From positions 372,001 to 436,000 of the forward strand of contig NZ_CP113925.1 of NCBI RefSeq assembly GCF_029392015.1: a stretch of 64,000 nt of DNA, written 5' to 3'. This DNA is from Bifidobacterium sp. ESL0728 (lineage in GTDB: Bacteria; Actinomycetota; Actinomycetes; Actinomycetales; Bifidobacteriaceae). Under the pieces are notes generated by a model. The model searched no databases. It was not told where the DNA came from and was given only the letters and a program-made list of their open reading frames with translations. Below, piece after piece: positions 36,244 to 44,323 of the stretch (position 1 is its first letter; each line of letters opens with the position of its first letter). Both the position numbers and the translations under genes were made by a program.

Positions 36244-37494
36244 ATGGCGGGAGACAATGTGAAACGTGGTGGACGGCCAGACTCGCGGTCTCCGCGCGGC
36301 AAAAAACCGGTGGGGAAATCATCGGCGAATGCTGCGGGACGCCAGGTCGGCATGGTCGTTCGCGATTTTCTGCGTTGGCTTGGCGGCGTTTTGCTCGCGG
36401 GCATTCGCGGGTTCAATCACGCCGTGCGACGGGGGTTTCGGGCGCTTTGCGTTTTCTTGGGATTGAACACGTCAAAAGCCTCGTATAAATCGCGCGAACA
36501 ACCCCATATGGCTTCATCGTCCCGTCGAAACACGGCGCATGGTGCACGGGATTCCCGCGTAAACACGCCTCATCGGGATTCCGGGATATCGCAAGGGTTT
36601 ATAGGTTCCGTATTGGGCGACGACGGAGCACGAAAGCCGGGTCGGAAAAACGGGATGGAACGAAAGCCTCGCAGCGCTTCGCGTTCTGCCACGAAGTCGG
36701 TTTATCTTGTCCGCCGTGTCGTTGTGGCGGTGGTGGCTTTGGTGGTGGTCGTCGCCATCGTTTTGGGCTGCAGGGCTGCGGTATCGGCGGTCGGCCATCA
36801 TCATGATTCCGCAAGCCGGCAAGCCTCGTCTCAGGCTTCGCGGCAATCGACGAAGACGGATCAGGCAAAAGACAGTGGCAAGAAAAAGCCGCCGAAACCG
36901 AATGCGGAGAAGGCGACCGGGCAGGAGGCTTTGAGCGATCACAGCCGGGCCACGATTCTTGCTGCAGCGCAGAAAACCGCGGCGTCCAGCGGCAAGCCGC
37001 TTCGTCAGTATACGTATTGCGTGGCCAGCAAGGGCGGTGTGGGAGATTCCAGCGTGCTGCAGAAATTCGAAAACGTCGTTTTCCGCACGCTGAACGATCC
37101 GCGCGGGTGGCCGCGTGCCGGCGCCACGTTCACCTACAATGCCAGTTCAAGCCATTGCGATTTCGTCGTCTACCTTTCGCAGGCCTCGCAGATGAAGACG
37201 TTCTCGGACAATTGCTCCAGCAACTACAGCTGCTGCGTCGGCAACAACGTCATCATCAACCAGGACCGTTTCAACGGCGCGACCCCGCAGATGCTCGCGG
37301 CAGGCATGAGTCTCGACCGTTATCGGGAAATGATTATCAACCACGAAACGGGCCACCGCCTCGGCCATCTCGACAATCAGCCTTCCTGCCCGGCCCCGGG
37401 CGCCACCGCGCCGTTGATGCAGGAGCAATCGATGAGCTTGCGCGGCTGCCAGCCCAACGAATGGCCGCTGGCTTCCGAGCTGTGGGTGAAATGA
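36244..37494 (+). CDS. DUF3152 family metalloprotease-like protein, membrane-anchored
   Basis: 416 residues. An Arg/Lys-rich cytoplasmic region precedes one membrane helix (about 157-180, VVVAVVALVVVVAIVLG). A Ser/Gln/Lys linker leads to an extracytoplasmic DUF3152 domain. That domain has a zincin-like HETGHRLGH motif (about 366-374) and several Cys that could form disulfides (SNYSCCVGN, QPSCPAPG, LRGCQPNE). It is likely a cell-surface zinc peptidase; activity is unproven for the family. Its TGA overlaps the ATG of the GluQ-RS gene by 4 bases. Confidence 0.75.
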   Translation: MAGDNVKRGGRPDSRSPRGKKPVGKSSANAAGRQVGMVVRDFLRWLGGVLLAGIRGFNHAVRRGFRALCVFLGLNTSKASYKSREQPHMASSSRRNTAHGARDSRVNTPHRDSGISQGFIGSVLGDDGARKPGRKNGMERKPRSASRSATKSVYLVRRVVVAVVALVVVVAIVLGCRAAVSAVGHHHDSASRQASSQASRQSTKTDQAKDSGKKKPPKPNAEKATGQEALSDHSRATILAAAQKTAASSGKPLRQYTYCVASKGGVGDSSVLQKFENVVFRTLNDPRGWPRAGATFTYNASSSHCDFVVYLSQASQMKTFSDNCSSNYSCCVGNNVIINQDRFNGATPQMLAAGMSLDRYREMIINHETGHRLGHLDNQPSCPAPGATAPLMQEQSMSLRGCQPNEWPLASELWVK

Positions 37495-39206
37495 GCGGGC
37501 GGACGGGCCTGGGCGCGGAAGGCGGGTTTGGGCCGTTGCGTTCTGGGCACAATGACGGGGTTGTTCCTGCCGACGAATCATCGGTAGCGGAAACTTCTGC
37601 GATGCAATCGAATAGAACCCCGCGAATCGACACGGTGGGTCGGTTCGCGCCCACGCCTTCCGGCCGCATGCATATCGGCAACGTTTACGCGATGCTCGCG
37701 GCCTGGCTTTCGGCGCACGCCGGAGAAGAGAATGGGCGCGGCGATGCGGGCCGAGGTGGCGATGCGGACCGGTATGGTGACGGGAGCCGGGGCGGTGACG
37801 GCAACGGACAGCGTGGCAAGGGTTTTGACGGTAATCGGCAACGTGGCAAGGTGCTGTTGCGCATCGAGGACGTCGACGGGCCGCGGGCGGTGAAGGACGC
37901 CGACAAGTGGATCATGGACGATCTGCATTGGCTCGGGCTCGACTGGGACGGCGAACCGGTCTACCAGTCGCAACGCACGGAAATCTACGAGGAGGCGTTG
38001 CGCTCGCTGGAATCGGTGAGCTTGGACGATCTTGCCGATACTGATTTTCATCATTTTGTAGGCAACGGTTCGGAGGCTTTCGTTAGTTCGCCGGATAACG
38101 ATAATGTATTACTAAATGGGGGTTCTCGGGTTTGCTCTCAAAGCTTAAGTATCGGGGGAAGTCCAAGTCTGGAGGGTTGTGTGCTGCCGGCTGGCTTCCC
38201 TTTGGTCTACCCGTGTTTTTGCTCGCGTGCTGATTTGCGCGCGGCCTCGGCGCCGCAGGAGGGCGACCGGTTCCTGATCTATCCCGGAACGTGCCGTAAA
38301 CTCTTGGCCGAGCACCCCGACGAAGTGCGTTCGAGGCTTGAGGAGGGCCAGCGTCACTCATTGCGTATAGCAGTGCCCGAAGAAGGTGCGCGAGGAAGCG
38401 TTGTCGAGTTTGACGATCGAGTATTTGGCAAGCAACGTTTTGATTTGCCGCTTCAGGTCGGCGACACGATTATTCGTCGTTCCGATGGCATCTTCTCCTA
38501 CCAGCTGGCAGTAGTGGTCGACGACCTTCTGATGGGTGTCAACGACATCGTCCGCGGTCGCGATCTGCTGCGTTCCACGGCGTTGCAGATTTGGATTCGG
38601 CGGGCTTTGATCATGTCAGGTTTCGCCGCAAAATACGGCATTCCGTCTGATGGTGATTCGGATGAAACGAATAATCGACATAAAGATAATCGTGATGGTT
38701 CGGAGACGAATGATAACCGGCTTGTGGCTAATCGCAGGGGGTCAAAGGCAGGGGATTGCCGGTTGGTAGATAATTGTAATACTTCAATGTTGGATAATGC
38801 CAGGCTTGTCGGTAACCATAAAACCGCAAAACCGGATAATTTCGCAACGGCCTGCCGTGCCGACACGACACCTGAATATCCGGCCTATGCCCATCTTCCT
38901 CTAATCGACGACCCGACTGGGGTTCGCCTGGCCAAACGCAAGCATTCGCTGGATATCGGCGCGTTGCGGGCGGACGGGGTCAAGCCGGAACAGGTCATCG
39001 GCTACTGCGCGTGGCTGCTCGGTGTGCGCGGCTCCAGCCCCCAGGGTGTCCACATGCCGGACGCTTCCGGCCCGGTTGCCATGAGTGCGCGGGAAGCCTT
39101 GGAATGCTTTACTTTGGGCGACATTCGCACCGATAGATCCGACCGTATTCTTCCGCCTAATTGGGCAAACGAATTTGACAGGCGTAAAAACGGAAGTGTA
39201 GCCTAA
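37491..39206 (+). CDS. gluQ: Glutamyl-Q tRNA(Asp) synthetase with low-complexity inserts
   Basis: 571 residues against about 300 in usual members. It is a class I GluRS paralogue that activates glutamate and attaches it to queuosine of tRNA(Asp). RFAPTPSGRMHIGN holds the HIGH motif (about 61), then VLLRIEDVDGPR, a zinc-site region with CFCS and YPGTCR, and LAKRKHS as the KMSKS-like loop. The extra length comes from three inserts: a Gly/Asp/Arg-rich run right after the HIGH region (about 79-119), a Ser/Asn-rich one (about 178-230), and an Asn/Asp/Arg-rich one with RLVANRR, RLVDNCN, RLVGNHK repeats (about 395-465) just before the KMSKS loop. The start ATG at 37491 overlaps the upstream stop (ATGA). 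An alternative ATG is at 37602. Confidence 0.82.
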   Translation: MSGRTGLGAEGGFGPLRSGHNDGVVPADESSVAETSAMQSNRTPRIDTVGRFAPTPSGRMHIGNVYAMLAAWLSAHAGEENGRGDAGRGGDADRYGDGSRGGDGNGQRGKGFDGNRQRGKVLLRIEDVDGPRAVKDADKWIMDDLHWLGLDWDGEPVYQSQRTEIYEEALRSLESVSLDDLADTDFHHFVGNGSEAFVSSPDNDNVLLNGGSRVCSQSLSIGGSPSLEGCVLPAGFPLVYPCFCSRADLRAASAPQEGDRFLIYPGTCRKLLAEHPDEVRSRLEEGQRHSLRIAVPEEGARGSVVEFDDRVFGKQRFDLPLQVGDTIIRRSDGIFSYQLAVVVDDLLMGVNDIVRGRDLLRSTALQIWIRRALIMSGFAAKYGIPSDGDSDETNNRHKDNRDGSETNDNRLVANRRGSKAGDCRLVDNCNTSMLDNARLVGNHKTAKPDNFATACRADTTPEYPAYAHLPLIDDPTGVRLAKRKHSLDIGALRADGVKPEQVIGYCAWLLGVRGSSPQGVHMPDASGPVAMSAREALECFTLGDIRTDRSDRILPPNWANEFDRRKNGSVA

Positions 39207-39235
39207 CTATCAATAATTAAAAACACTACAAACCG

Positions 39236-39504
39236 ATGAAGCGGGGAAGTAGGCGGAAACGCGCGAGGAGCGAGCCCGGGATGGTGAGAGCCGGGACGAG
39301 ATGCGAACCGTTGAGTGGGCCGCTGAGGGCGCACCGATTGGCCGGATGATTTCGACCATGAGGCTGCGACGTAAGGCATACGTTAGTTGCCGGAGACGTG
39401 TTGGCGTTTCGTAAGGGCACGGGAGACCGTGAACCAAGGTGGCACCGCGGGCATATATTCGCTCGTCCTTGGCTGTAATTGACAGCTGGGACGGGCTTTT
39501 TTAG
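39236..39504 (+). promoter_or_regulatory. T-box leader of the trp operon
   Basis: The conserved T-box sequence AAGGTGGCACCGCGG is at 39436-39450. It is followed by a terminator hairpin with arms CGTCC...GGACG (39464-39493) and a T-run at 39497-39503. The stem I region before it is GC-rich and contains TGG at 39316-39318, a candidate tryptophan specifier codon. Uncharged tRNA-Trp would stabilise the antiterminator and switch on trpE. Confidence 0.88.
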
Positions 39505-39539
39505 TCCCAAAATGAGGCGAAGGCCTCTGGGAGGTGCCC

Positions 39540-41126
39540 ATGGTGACCATGAGTGCGGATGCTACGGCAGGTTCGAACGGCGGTGCGGCCGTGCGGGGCG
39601 CTGCGGACGGAAAACGATATGCTGGTATTCGGCCCACGCTTGACGAGGTGCGCGAACTGGCAAAAACCGGCAAATACCGCCGTATTCCGGTGATGCGCGA
39701 ACTGCTCGCCGACCGCTTGACCACCATCGAGGCCATGCGCCGGGTGCGTGCCGCTTCCAACCATTGCTTCCTGCTGGAAAGCGCCGAAGCCGACCAGCGC
39801 ATGGGACGCTACAGCTTCCTCGGATTCGCGCCGACGCTGGAACTGACCTGCAAGGCCGGCGATTTGAGAATCAAGTGCGTTGCTCCTGCGGGGTCGGACG
39901 CTGAAGATGTTGTCGTTGAACACAAGCACGTCGATCACCCAAGTGACGCGATTCGCAAGGTGCTCGCGCAATATTCCAGCCCTCGCCTTGAAGGGTTCCC
40001 GCCGTTTGCCGGCGGTTTGGTGGGGTATTTCTCCTTCGATTATTTCGCTTACGCAGAGCCGACATTGCGGCAGACGACCCGCGACCCGAAGGCGCTGCCT
40101 GACGTCGACTTGATGCTCTTCGATCAGCTCATTTCCTTCGATTCCTACCGCCAGCGTCTGCAGCTCATCGCCGGTGTCGACACCAACGATGTGGACGCCT
40201 CCTACGAGCGTGCCGTGGCCCAAATCGAGCAAATGCAGGAGATTCTCGAGAACGGCAAACGCTACGACTTCAAGCCGCTGGAACTGGACGGGCAGCTGCA
40301 GCTGACGCTCAACCGCGAACAATACGGTTCCATGATTCGTAAGGCCAAGGAACACATCTACGCCGGCGACATCTTCCAGGTCGTGCTCTCCAACCCCAGC
40401 GTGGCTTCCGCTTCCGGCAGCCTGTTCGACGCCTACCGGCTCATGCGGGCCGAAAATCCAAGCCCCTATATGGTCTTCATGTCCAGCGACGACATCGAAA
40501 TCGCCGCTGCCTCGCCCGAGACGCTGGTCCGCCTCGAAGACGGCAAGCTTTTGACCTATCCGCTCGCCGGAACCCGCCCGCGCGGCGCGACGCCGGAAGA
40601 GGACAAGCTCATCGAGCAGGACCTGCTGAGTGACGAAAAGGAGCTGGCCGAGCACAACATGCTGGTCGACCTCGGACGCAACGACATCGGTCGCGTCTCC
40701 AAACTTGGCAGCGTCGAAGTGGAGCGGCTGCACGATATCCTCCGGTTCTCGCATGTCATGCATATCGGTTCCACGGTCGCCGGCCAGCTCGCCGACGGCA
40801 AGGATGCGCTGGATGTCATCGACGCGGTGCTTCCGGCCGGAACGCTTTCCGGAGCGCCGAAAATCCGCGCCTGCCAGATCATCTCGGAACTCGAGGATTC
40901 CCCGCGCGATATCTATGGCGGGGCCATCGGCTATCTCGATTTCTCCGGCAATCTCGACACCTGCATCGGTATCCGTCTGGCCTTCAAACACAACGGCAAG
41001 GTCTGCGTGCAATCCGGTGCGGGCATCGTCGCCGATTCCAACCCCGACAAGGAATTCGAGGAATGCCGCAACAAGGCGCTCGCCGTCGTGGACGCCATCA
41101 ATCAAGCGAATGGAGGCATCGCATGA
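39540..41126 (+). CDS. trpE: Anthranilate synthase component I
   Basis: 528 residues. With TrpG it converts chorismate and glutamine to anthranilate. The N-terminal LLES motif of the tryptophan feedback site (FLLESAEADQRMGRYSFLG) is intact. Catalytic-domain motifs include RKAKEHIYAGDIFQVVLS, YPLAGTRPRG, ELAEHNMLVDLGRNDIGRV, LSGAPKIRA and YGGAIGYLDF. GGGAGG lies 5 bases before the ATG at 39540; ATG 39549 and GTG 39534 are alternatives. First gene after the T-box. Its stop overlaps the ATG of a micro-ORF rather than that of trpG. Confidence 0.94.
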   Translation: MVTMSADATAGSNGGAAVRGAADGKRYAGIRPTLDEVRELAKTGKYRRIPVMRELLADRLTTIEAMRRVRAASNHCFLLESAEADQRMGRYSFLGFAPTLELTCKAGDLRIKCVAPAGSDAEDVVVEHKHVDHPSDAIRKVLAQYSSPRLEGFPPFAGGLVGYFSFDYFAYAEPTLRQTTRDPKALPDVDLMLFDQLISFDSYRQRLQLIAGVDTNDVDASYERAVAQIEQMQEILENGKRYDFKPLELDGQLQLTLNREQYGSMIRKAKEHIYAGDIFQVVLSNPSVASASGSLFDAYRLMRAENPSPYMVFMSSDDIEIAAASPETLVRLEDGKLLTYPLAGTRPRGATPEEDKLIEQDLLSDEKELAEHNMLVDLGRNDIGRVSKLGSVEVERLHDILRFSHVMHIGSTVAGQLADGKDALDVIDAVLPAGTLSGAPKIRACQIISELEDSPRDIYGGAIGYLDFSGNLDTCIGIRLAFKHNGKVCVQSGAGIVADSNPDKEFEECRNKALAVVDAINQANGGIA

Positions 41127-41224
41127 TCACCTTCAACGAAGCCACCGAAGCCGCTCAAGTCAACCAAATCGACGGAATCTGCCGGAACGCTGACGGCACC
41201 CGAATCTCTGGAGGCATCGCATGA
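41123..41224 (+). CDS. Micro-ORF between trpE and trpG (33 codons)
   Basis: Its ATG overlaps the trpE stop (ATGA) and its own TGA overlaps the trpG ATG (ATGA). The sequence GGAGGCATCGCATGAT occurs at both ends, 98 bases apart, so the trpG start region appears tandemly duplicated. trpE and the micro-ORF consequently end in the same residues, GGIA. The ribosome site is as good as that of trpG. It may only keep translation coupled, or encode a short peptide of unknown use. Confidence 0.5.
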   Translation: MITFNEATEAAQVNQIDGICRNADGTRISGGIA

Positions 41225-41808
41225 TTACCATCGTCGACAACTACGACAGCTTCTCCTACAACCTTTACCAGCTCATCGGCTCCATCGAGCCAGACGTGCG
41301 TGTGGTGCGTAACGATGACCTCGACGTGGCTGGCTTGGCCGCGCTGGGTTCCGATGGCATCGTGCTTTCGCCTGGTCCCGGCAAACCCGCCGACGCCGGT
41401 ATCTGCGAGGACGTGGTACGCGAGCTTTCCGGAACGGTGCCGATTCTGGGCGTCTGCCTCGGCCATCAGGCCATCTGCGAGGCGCTTGGCGGCAAGGTCG
41501 TTCCCGCCGCCGAACTCATGCACGGCAAGGCCTCGCCGGTCGAACTCGACAACGATTGCCCGCTCTTTGCCGGTATGCCTTCGCGGATCCAAGCCGCGCG
41601 CTACCACTCGCTGGAAGCCGACAAAGCCACGTTGCCATCAACGTTGCGCGTCGTCGCCCGCACCGACGGAACCGACGAGATTATGGCCGTGGCTCACGTC
41701 ACGGATCCGATGTTCGGCGTCCAGTTCCATCCCGAAAGCATCCTGACGCCTCTGGGCAAAGACATTCTCAGGAATTTCATCGATGTTGTCGAAAGGTTCG
41801 GCAATTGA
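41221..41808 (+). CDS. trpG: Anthranilate synthase component II (glutamine amidotransferase)
   Basis: 195 residues, a class I glutamine amidotransferase supplying ammonia to TrpE. It starts ITIVDNYDSFSYNLYQLIG; the nucleophile elbow is GVCLGHQAICEALGG with Cys at about 80, and the His-Glu pair is in VQFHPESILTPLG. It could also serve p-aminobenzoate synthesis, as PabA/TrpG proteins often do. GGAGG precedes the ATG at 41221. Confidence 0.94.
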   Translation: MITIVDNYDSFSYNLYQLIGSIEPDVRVVRNDDLDVAGLAALGSDGIVLSPGPGKPADAGICEDVVRELSGTVPILGVCLGHQAICEALGGKVVPAAELMHGKASPVELDNDCPLFAGMPSRIQAARYHSLEADKATLPSTLRVVARTDGTDEIMAVAHVTDPMFGVQFHPESILTPLGKDILRNFIDVVERFGN

Positions 41809-41894
41809 GCATAAATCGTTAGTTTTTGATATTTAGTAATCATTAAATCAGTAATACAAAATTATCCACCAATCAATCACAAGGAAGCAACAAA

Positions 41895-42941
41895 ATGATC
41901 AGTGAAGCAATCGTCAAAATCGTCAACAAGCACGACCTCACCTACGACGAGGCCTACCAGGCAATGAAGGAGATCATGGGCGGCAAATCGACGCCGACCC
42001 AGAACGCAGCCTTCCTTGCGGCGCTTTCCACCAAGTCGGCCGAGGCCGAGACCATCGACGAGATCGCGGGCTGCGCGGCCGCCATGCGTGAACTGGCCAC
42101 CCCCGTGCCGCATCCCGGCATCGAAACGCTCGACATCGTCGGCACTGGCGGCGACGGCGCCAACACCTTCAACATCTCCACCACGGCGGCGCTGATTTCC
42201 GCCGCTGCGGGAGCCAAGGTGACCAAGCACGGCAACCGCGCGGCCAGCTCGCAGTGCGGCACCGCCGACTGTCTCGAAGCCCTCGGCGCGAACATTTCGC
42301 TCTCGCCGGAAGAGGCCATCGATCTGCTCAAGAAGGACAGCTTCACCTTCCTCTTCGCCCAGCGCTACCACACCGCGATGCGCTACGTCGGCCCGATCCG
42401 CAAGGAACTCGGCTTCCGCACCGTCTTCAACATTCTCGGGCCTCTGACCAACCCCGCGCGTCCCGAATATTTCCTGCTCGGCGTGTATGACGAATATCTC
42501 GTCGAACCCATCGCCCACGTGCTTGAAAGCCTAGGCGTCAAGCGTGCGCTGGTCGTCTACGGCCGCGACAAGATGGACGAGGTCTCGCTTTCCGCCGAAA
42601 CCGCGGCCTGCGAGCTGCGTGACGGCGAATATCACCCGATGACGCTCACGCCGGAAGAGTTCGGCCTGACCCGTTGCCAGAAGAGTGATTTGCTGGGCGG
42701 CACTCCTACTGAGAACGCTGCCATCACCCGCGCCATCCTGGGCGGCAAGGAGACCGGGCCGAAGCTCGAAGCCGCGCTGTTCAACGCCGCTTGCGCGCTG
42801 TATGTCTGCGGCGTCGCTTCGTCCGTCGGGCAGGGTGTGGAGATCGCCCGCAAACAGATCGACTCCGGTGCCGCGATGAAGACGCTCGATGCGTTCGTCG
42901 CCGGTTCGCAGGCGTTCGCCAAGGCCGATGCCGATAAGTAA
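41895..42941 (+). CDS. trpD: Anthranilate phosphoribosyltransferase
   Basis: 348 residues. Transfers phosphoribose from PRPP to anthranilate. Motifs: [20 protein letters not shown] (PRPP site), [38 protein letters not shown] and the metal-binding DE pair in [18 protein letters not shown] precedes the ATG. The 86-base gap after trpG is AT-rich and lacks a micro-ORF. Confidence 0.95.
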   Translation: MISEAIVKIVNKHDLTYDEAYQAMKEIMGGKSTPTQNAAFLAALSTKSAEAETIDEIAGCAAAMRELATPVPHPGIETLDIVGTGGDGANTFNISTTAALISAAAGAKVTKHGNRAASSQCGTADCLEALGANISLSPEEAIDLLKKDSFTFLFAQRYHTAMRYVGPIRKELGFRTVFNILGPLTNPARPEYFLLGVYDEYLVEPIAHVLESLGVKRALVVYGRDKMDEVSLSAETAACELRDGEYHPMTLTPEEFGLTRCQKSDLLGGTPTENAAITRAILGGKETGPKLEAALFNAACALYVCGVASSVGQGVEIARKQIDSGAAMKTLDAFVAGSQAFAKADADK

Positions 42942-43170
42942 GTGCTGAAGGTTCGTCGGGCAACCGTCAGTGACCGTTTTTGCATCTCGGTCTGTTTGTG
43001 CAAGAAACAGGTCGTTGAAGACTCGTCAGTGACCGTTTTCTAGCACCATGCATTCCAGATGTAAGAAACTGGTCATTCGGAGTTGTTCGGTGACCGGCTT
43101 CCGGTCAATTTACGACATTGTCTTGTGAGTTTATGGACGTTGATACCAACGATAGGAAAGTGCAAAGGTA
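42942..43170. repeat. trpD-trpC intergenic ~60-bp repeats with hairpins
   Basis: TGACCG occurs at 42971, 43030 and 43091, and the flanking CGTCAGTGACCGTTTT is shared by the first two, giving a period near 60 bp. Each of the first two units folds on itself: TGACCGTTTT pairs with AAGAAAC.GGTC about 30 bases on. A GTG directly after the trpD stop opens a 33-codon frame to 43043. A 12-codon ORF at 43133-43171 ends in a TAATG overlap with the trpC start. Translation of these is uncertain. Confidence 0.5.
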
Positions 43171-44022
43171 ATGGCTGATTCCGAAAATATCCTGCAGCGC
43201 ATCGCCGCCAAGACCCGCGAGCGCGTGGCCGAGGAAAAGGCGCAGACTCCGCAGGATCTGGTTGCGGCTCAGGCTCGTGAGGTCAACTCGCGGAAGGTTG
43301 CGGTGGGGGAGACCGGCGACGCGGCGTTCCCGTTCGAACGGGCGCTGAAGGCTCCGGGCATGAGCTTCATCTGCGAGCTCAAGCAGGCCTCGCCGAGCAA
43401 GGGCACCATCGCGCAGGACTATCCCTACCTCGACATTGCCCGCGACTACGAAAAGGCTGGGGCGGCGGCCATCAGCTGCCTGACCGAACCGACGTGGTTC
43501 AAGGGTTCCGACGAGCACCTGCGGCAGGTCGCGGCGGCGGTTGACATTCCGGTGCTGCGCAAGGATTTCATCGTTGACGAATACATGATCTATCAGGCCC
43601 GCGCCTGTGGTGCTTCGGCGGTGCTGCTGATTTGCTCGATTTTGGACGACAAACAGCTTGCGGACTACACCGCGCTTGCGCACGAACTTGGCATGAGTGC
43701 TTTGGTGGAGGCCTACCAGCCGGACGAAGTGCCGCGTGCCATCGCCGCCGGAGCCCGCGTGGTCGGCGTCAACAACCGCGACCTGCGCACCTTCGATGTC
43801 GACTTCGACCACAGCATCAAGCTGCGCCCGACCGTCGGCCCCGACCGCATTTTCGTTTCGGAGTCTGGTGTGCGCACACGTGCCGACGTCGAGGAACTTG
43901 AAGCGGCCGGCGTCGATGCGGTGCTGATAGGCGAGACGCTGATGCGTTCGCCCGACAAGACCGCGGCGCTCGCCGAGCTTCGTGGCGGTCCGGCCAGCAA
44001 TGCGTCTGCGGCGCAGAAGTAA
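43171..44022 (+). CDS. trpC: Indole-3-glycerol-phosphate synthase
   Basis: 283 residues, a TIM-barrel enzyme closing the indole ring. Motifs: FICELKQASPSKGTI (catalytic Glu and Lys), AISCLTEPTWFKGS, VLRKDFIVDEYMIYQARACGA, GVNNRDLRTF and FVSESGVRTRADV. It is slightly longer than the usual 260 because of an N-terminal helix. AAAGG precedes the ATG, which overlaps a short upstream ORF (TAATG). Confidence 0.94.
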   Translation: MADSENILQRIAAKTRERVAEEKAQTPQDLVAAQAREVNSRKVAVGETGDAAFPFERALKAPGMSFICELKQASPSKGTIAQDYPYLDIARDYEKAGAAAISCLTEPTWFKGSDEHLRQVAAAVDIPVLRKDFIVDEYMIYQARACGASAVLLICSILDDKQLADYTALAHELGMSALVEAYQPDEVPRAIAAGARVVGVNNRDLRTFDVDFDHSIKLRPTVGPDRIFVSESGVRTRADVEELEAAGVDAVLIGETLMRSPDKTAALAELRGGPASNASAAQK

Positions 44023-44033
44023 GAGGCGAAGTT

Positions 44034-44153
44034 ATGGATAACGCTACTGCATTCATTGAGGTTGTGCTTGCCGATTTTCTGGTTGGTTGCGATTGTGGCG
44101 ATTCATCCATCTACGGGCCATTCGTAGCTAAAGATAAAGGACAAACGCGATGA
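44034..44153 (+). CDS. Micro-ORF 1 between trpC and trpF (39 codons)
   Basis: ATG 11 bases after the trpC stop, with AAGAGG upstream. The peptide begins MDNATA, like the start of trpF (MSNSTA), and its middle (FIEVVLAD) resembles micro-ORF 3 (SIEAVPAD). Its TGA overlaps the next ATG (ATGA). It appears to be a decayed duplicate of the trpF start region. Confidence 0.45.
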   Translation: MDNATAFIEVVLADFLVGCDCGDSSIYGPFVAKDKGQTR

Positions 44154-44224
44154 ATAATTCGACATATGCCCAAAGGCAGGCAGGCGAATTGCGTACAAGC
44201 CGGGAGTCGGAAGTAGTGCGATGA
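44150..44224 (+). CDS. Micro-ORF 2 between trpC and trpF (24 codons)
   Basis: The start overlaps micro-ORF 1 and the stop overlaps micro-ORF 3, both as ATGA. It opens with GCGATGAATAATTCGACA, almost the same bases as the starts of micro-ORF 3 and trpF. No independent ribosome site is obvious, so translation would rely on reinitiation. Confidence 0.4.
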   Translation: MNNSTYAQRQAGELRTSRESEVVR

Positions 44225-44319
44225 ATAATTCGACAGCATCCATCGAGGCTGTTCCTGCCGATTGCAGGTTTGGCCGTTCGTCCGTCCGAGGGTTATTCGT
44301 AACTGAGAGTGAGAGGTAG
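44221..44319 (+). CDS. Micro-ORF 3 between trpC and trpF (32 codons)
   Basis: It begins MNNSTAS, and the DNA GATGAATAATTCGACAGCATC nearly repeats at the trpF start (one base changed). It ends at TAG 4 bases before the trpF ATG. The last codons contain GAGAGG, which serves as the trpF ribosome site. Its downstream part is homologous to that of micro-ORF 1. Confidence 0.45.
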   Translation: MNNSTASIEAVPADCRFGRSSVRGLFVTESER

Positions 44320-44323
44320 TGCG

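Noticed and set aside
37017..37490. Upstream part of the long plus frame leading into GluQ-RS
   Set aside because: It overlaps the DUF3152 gene in another frame; the synthetase similarity begins only after the ATG at 37491.
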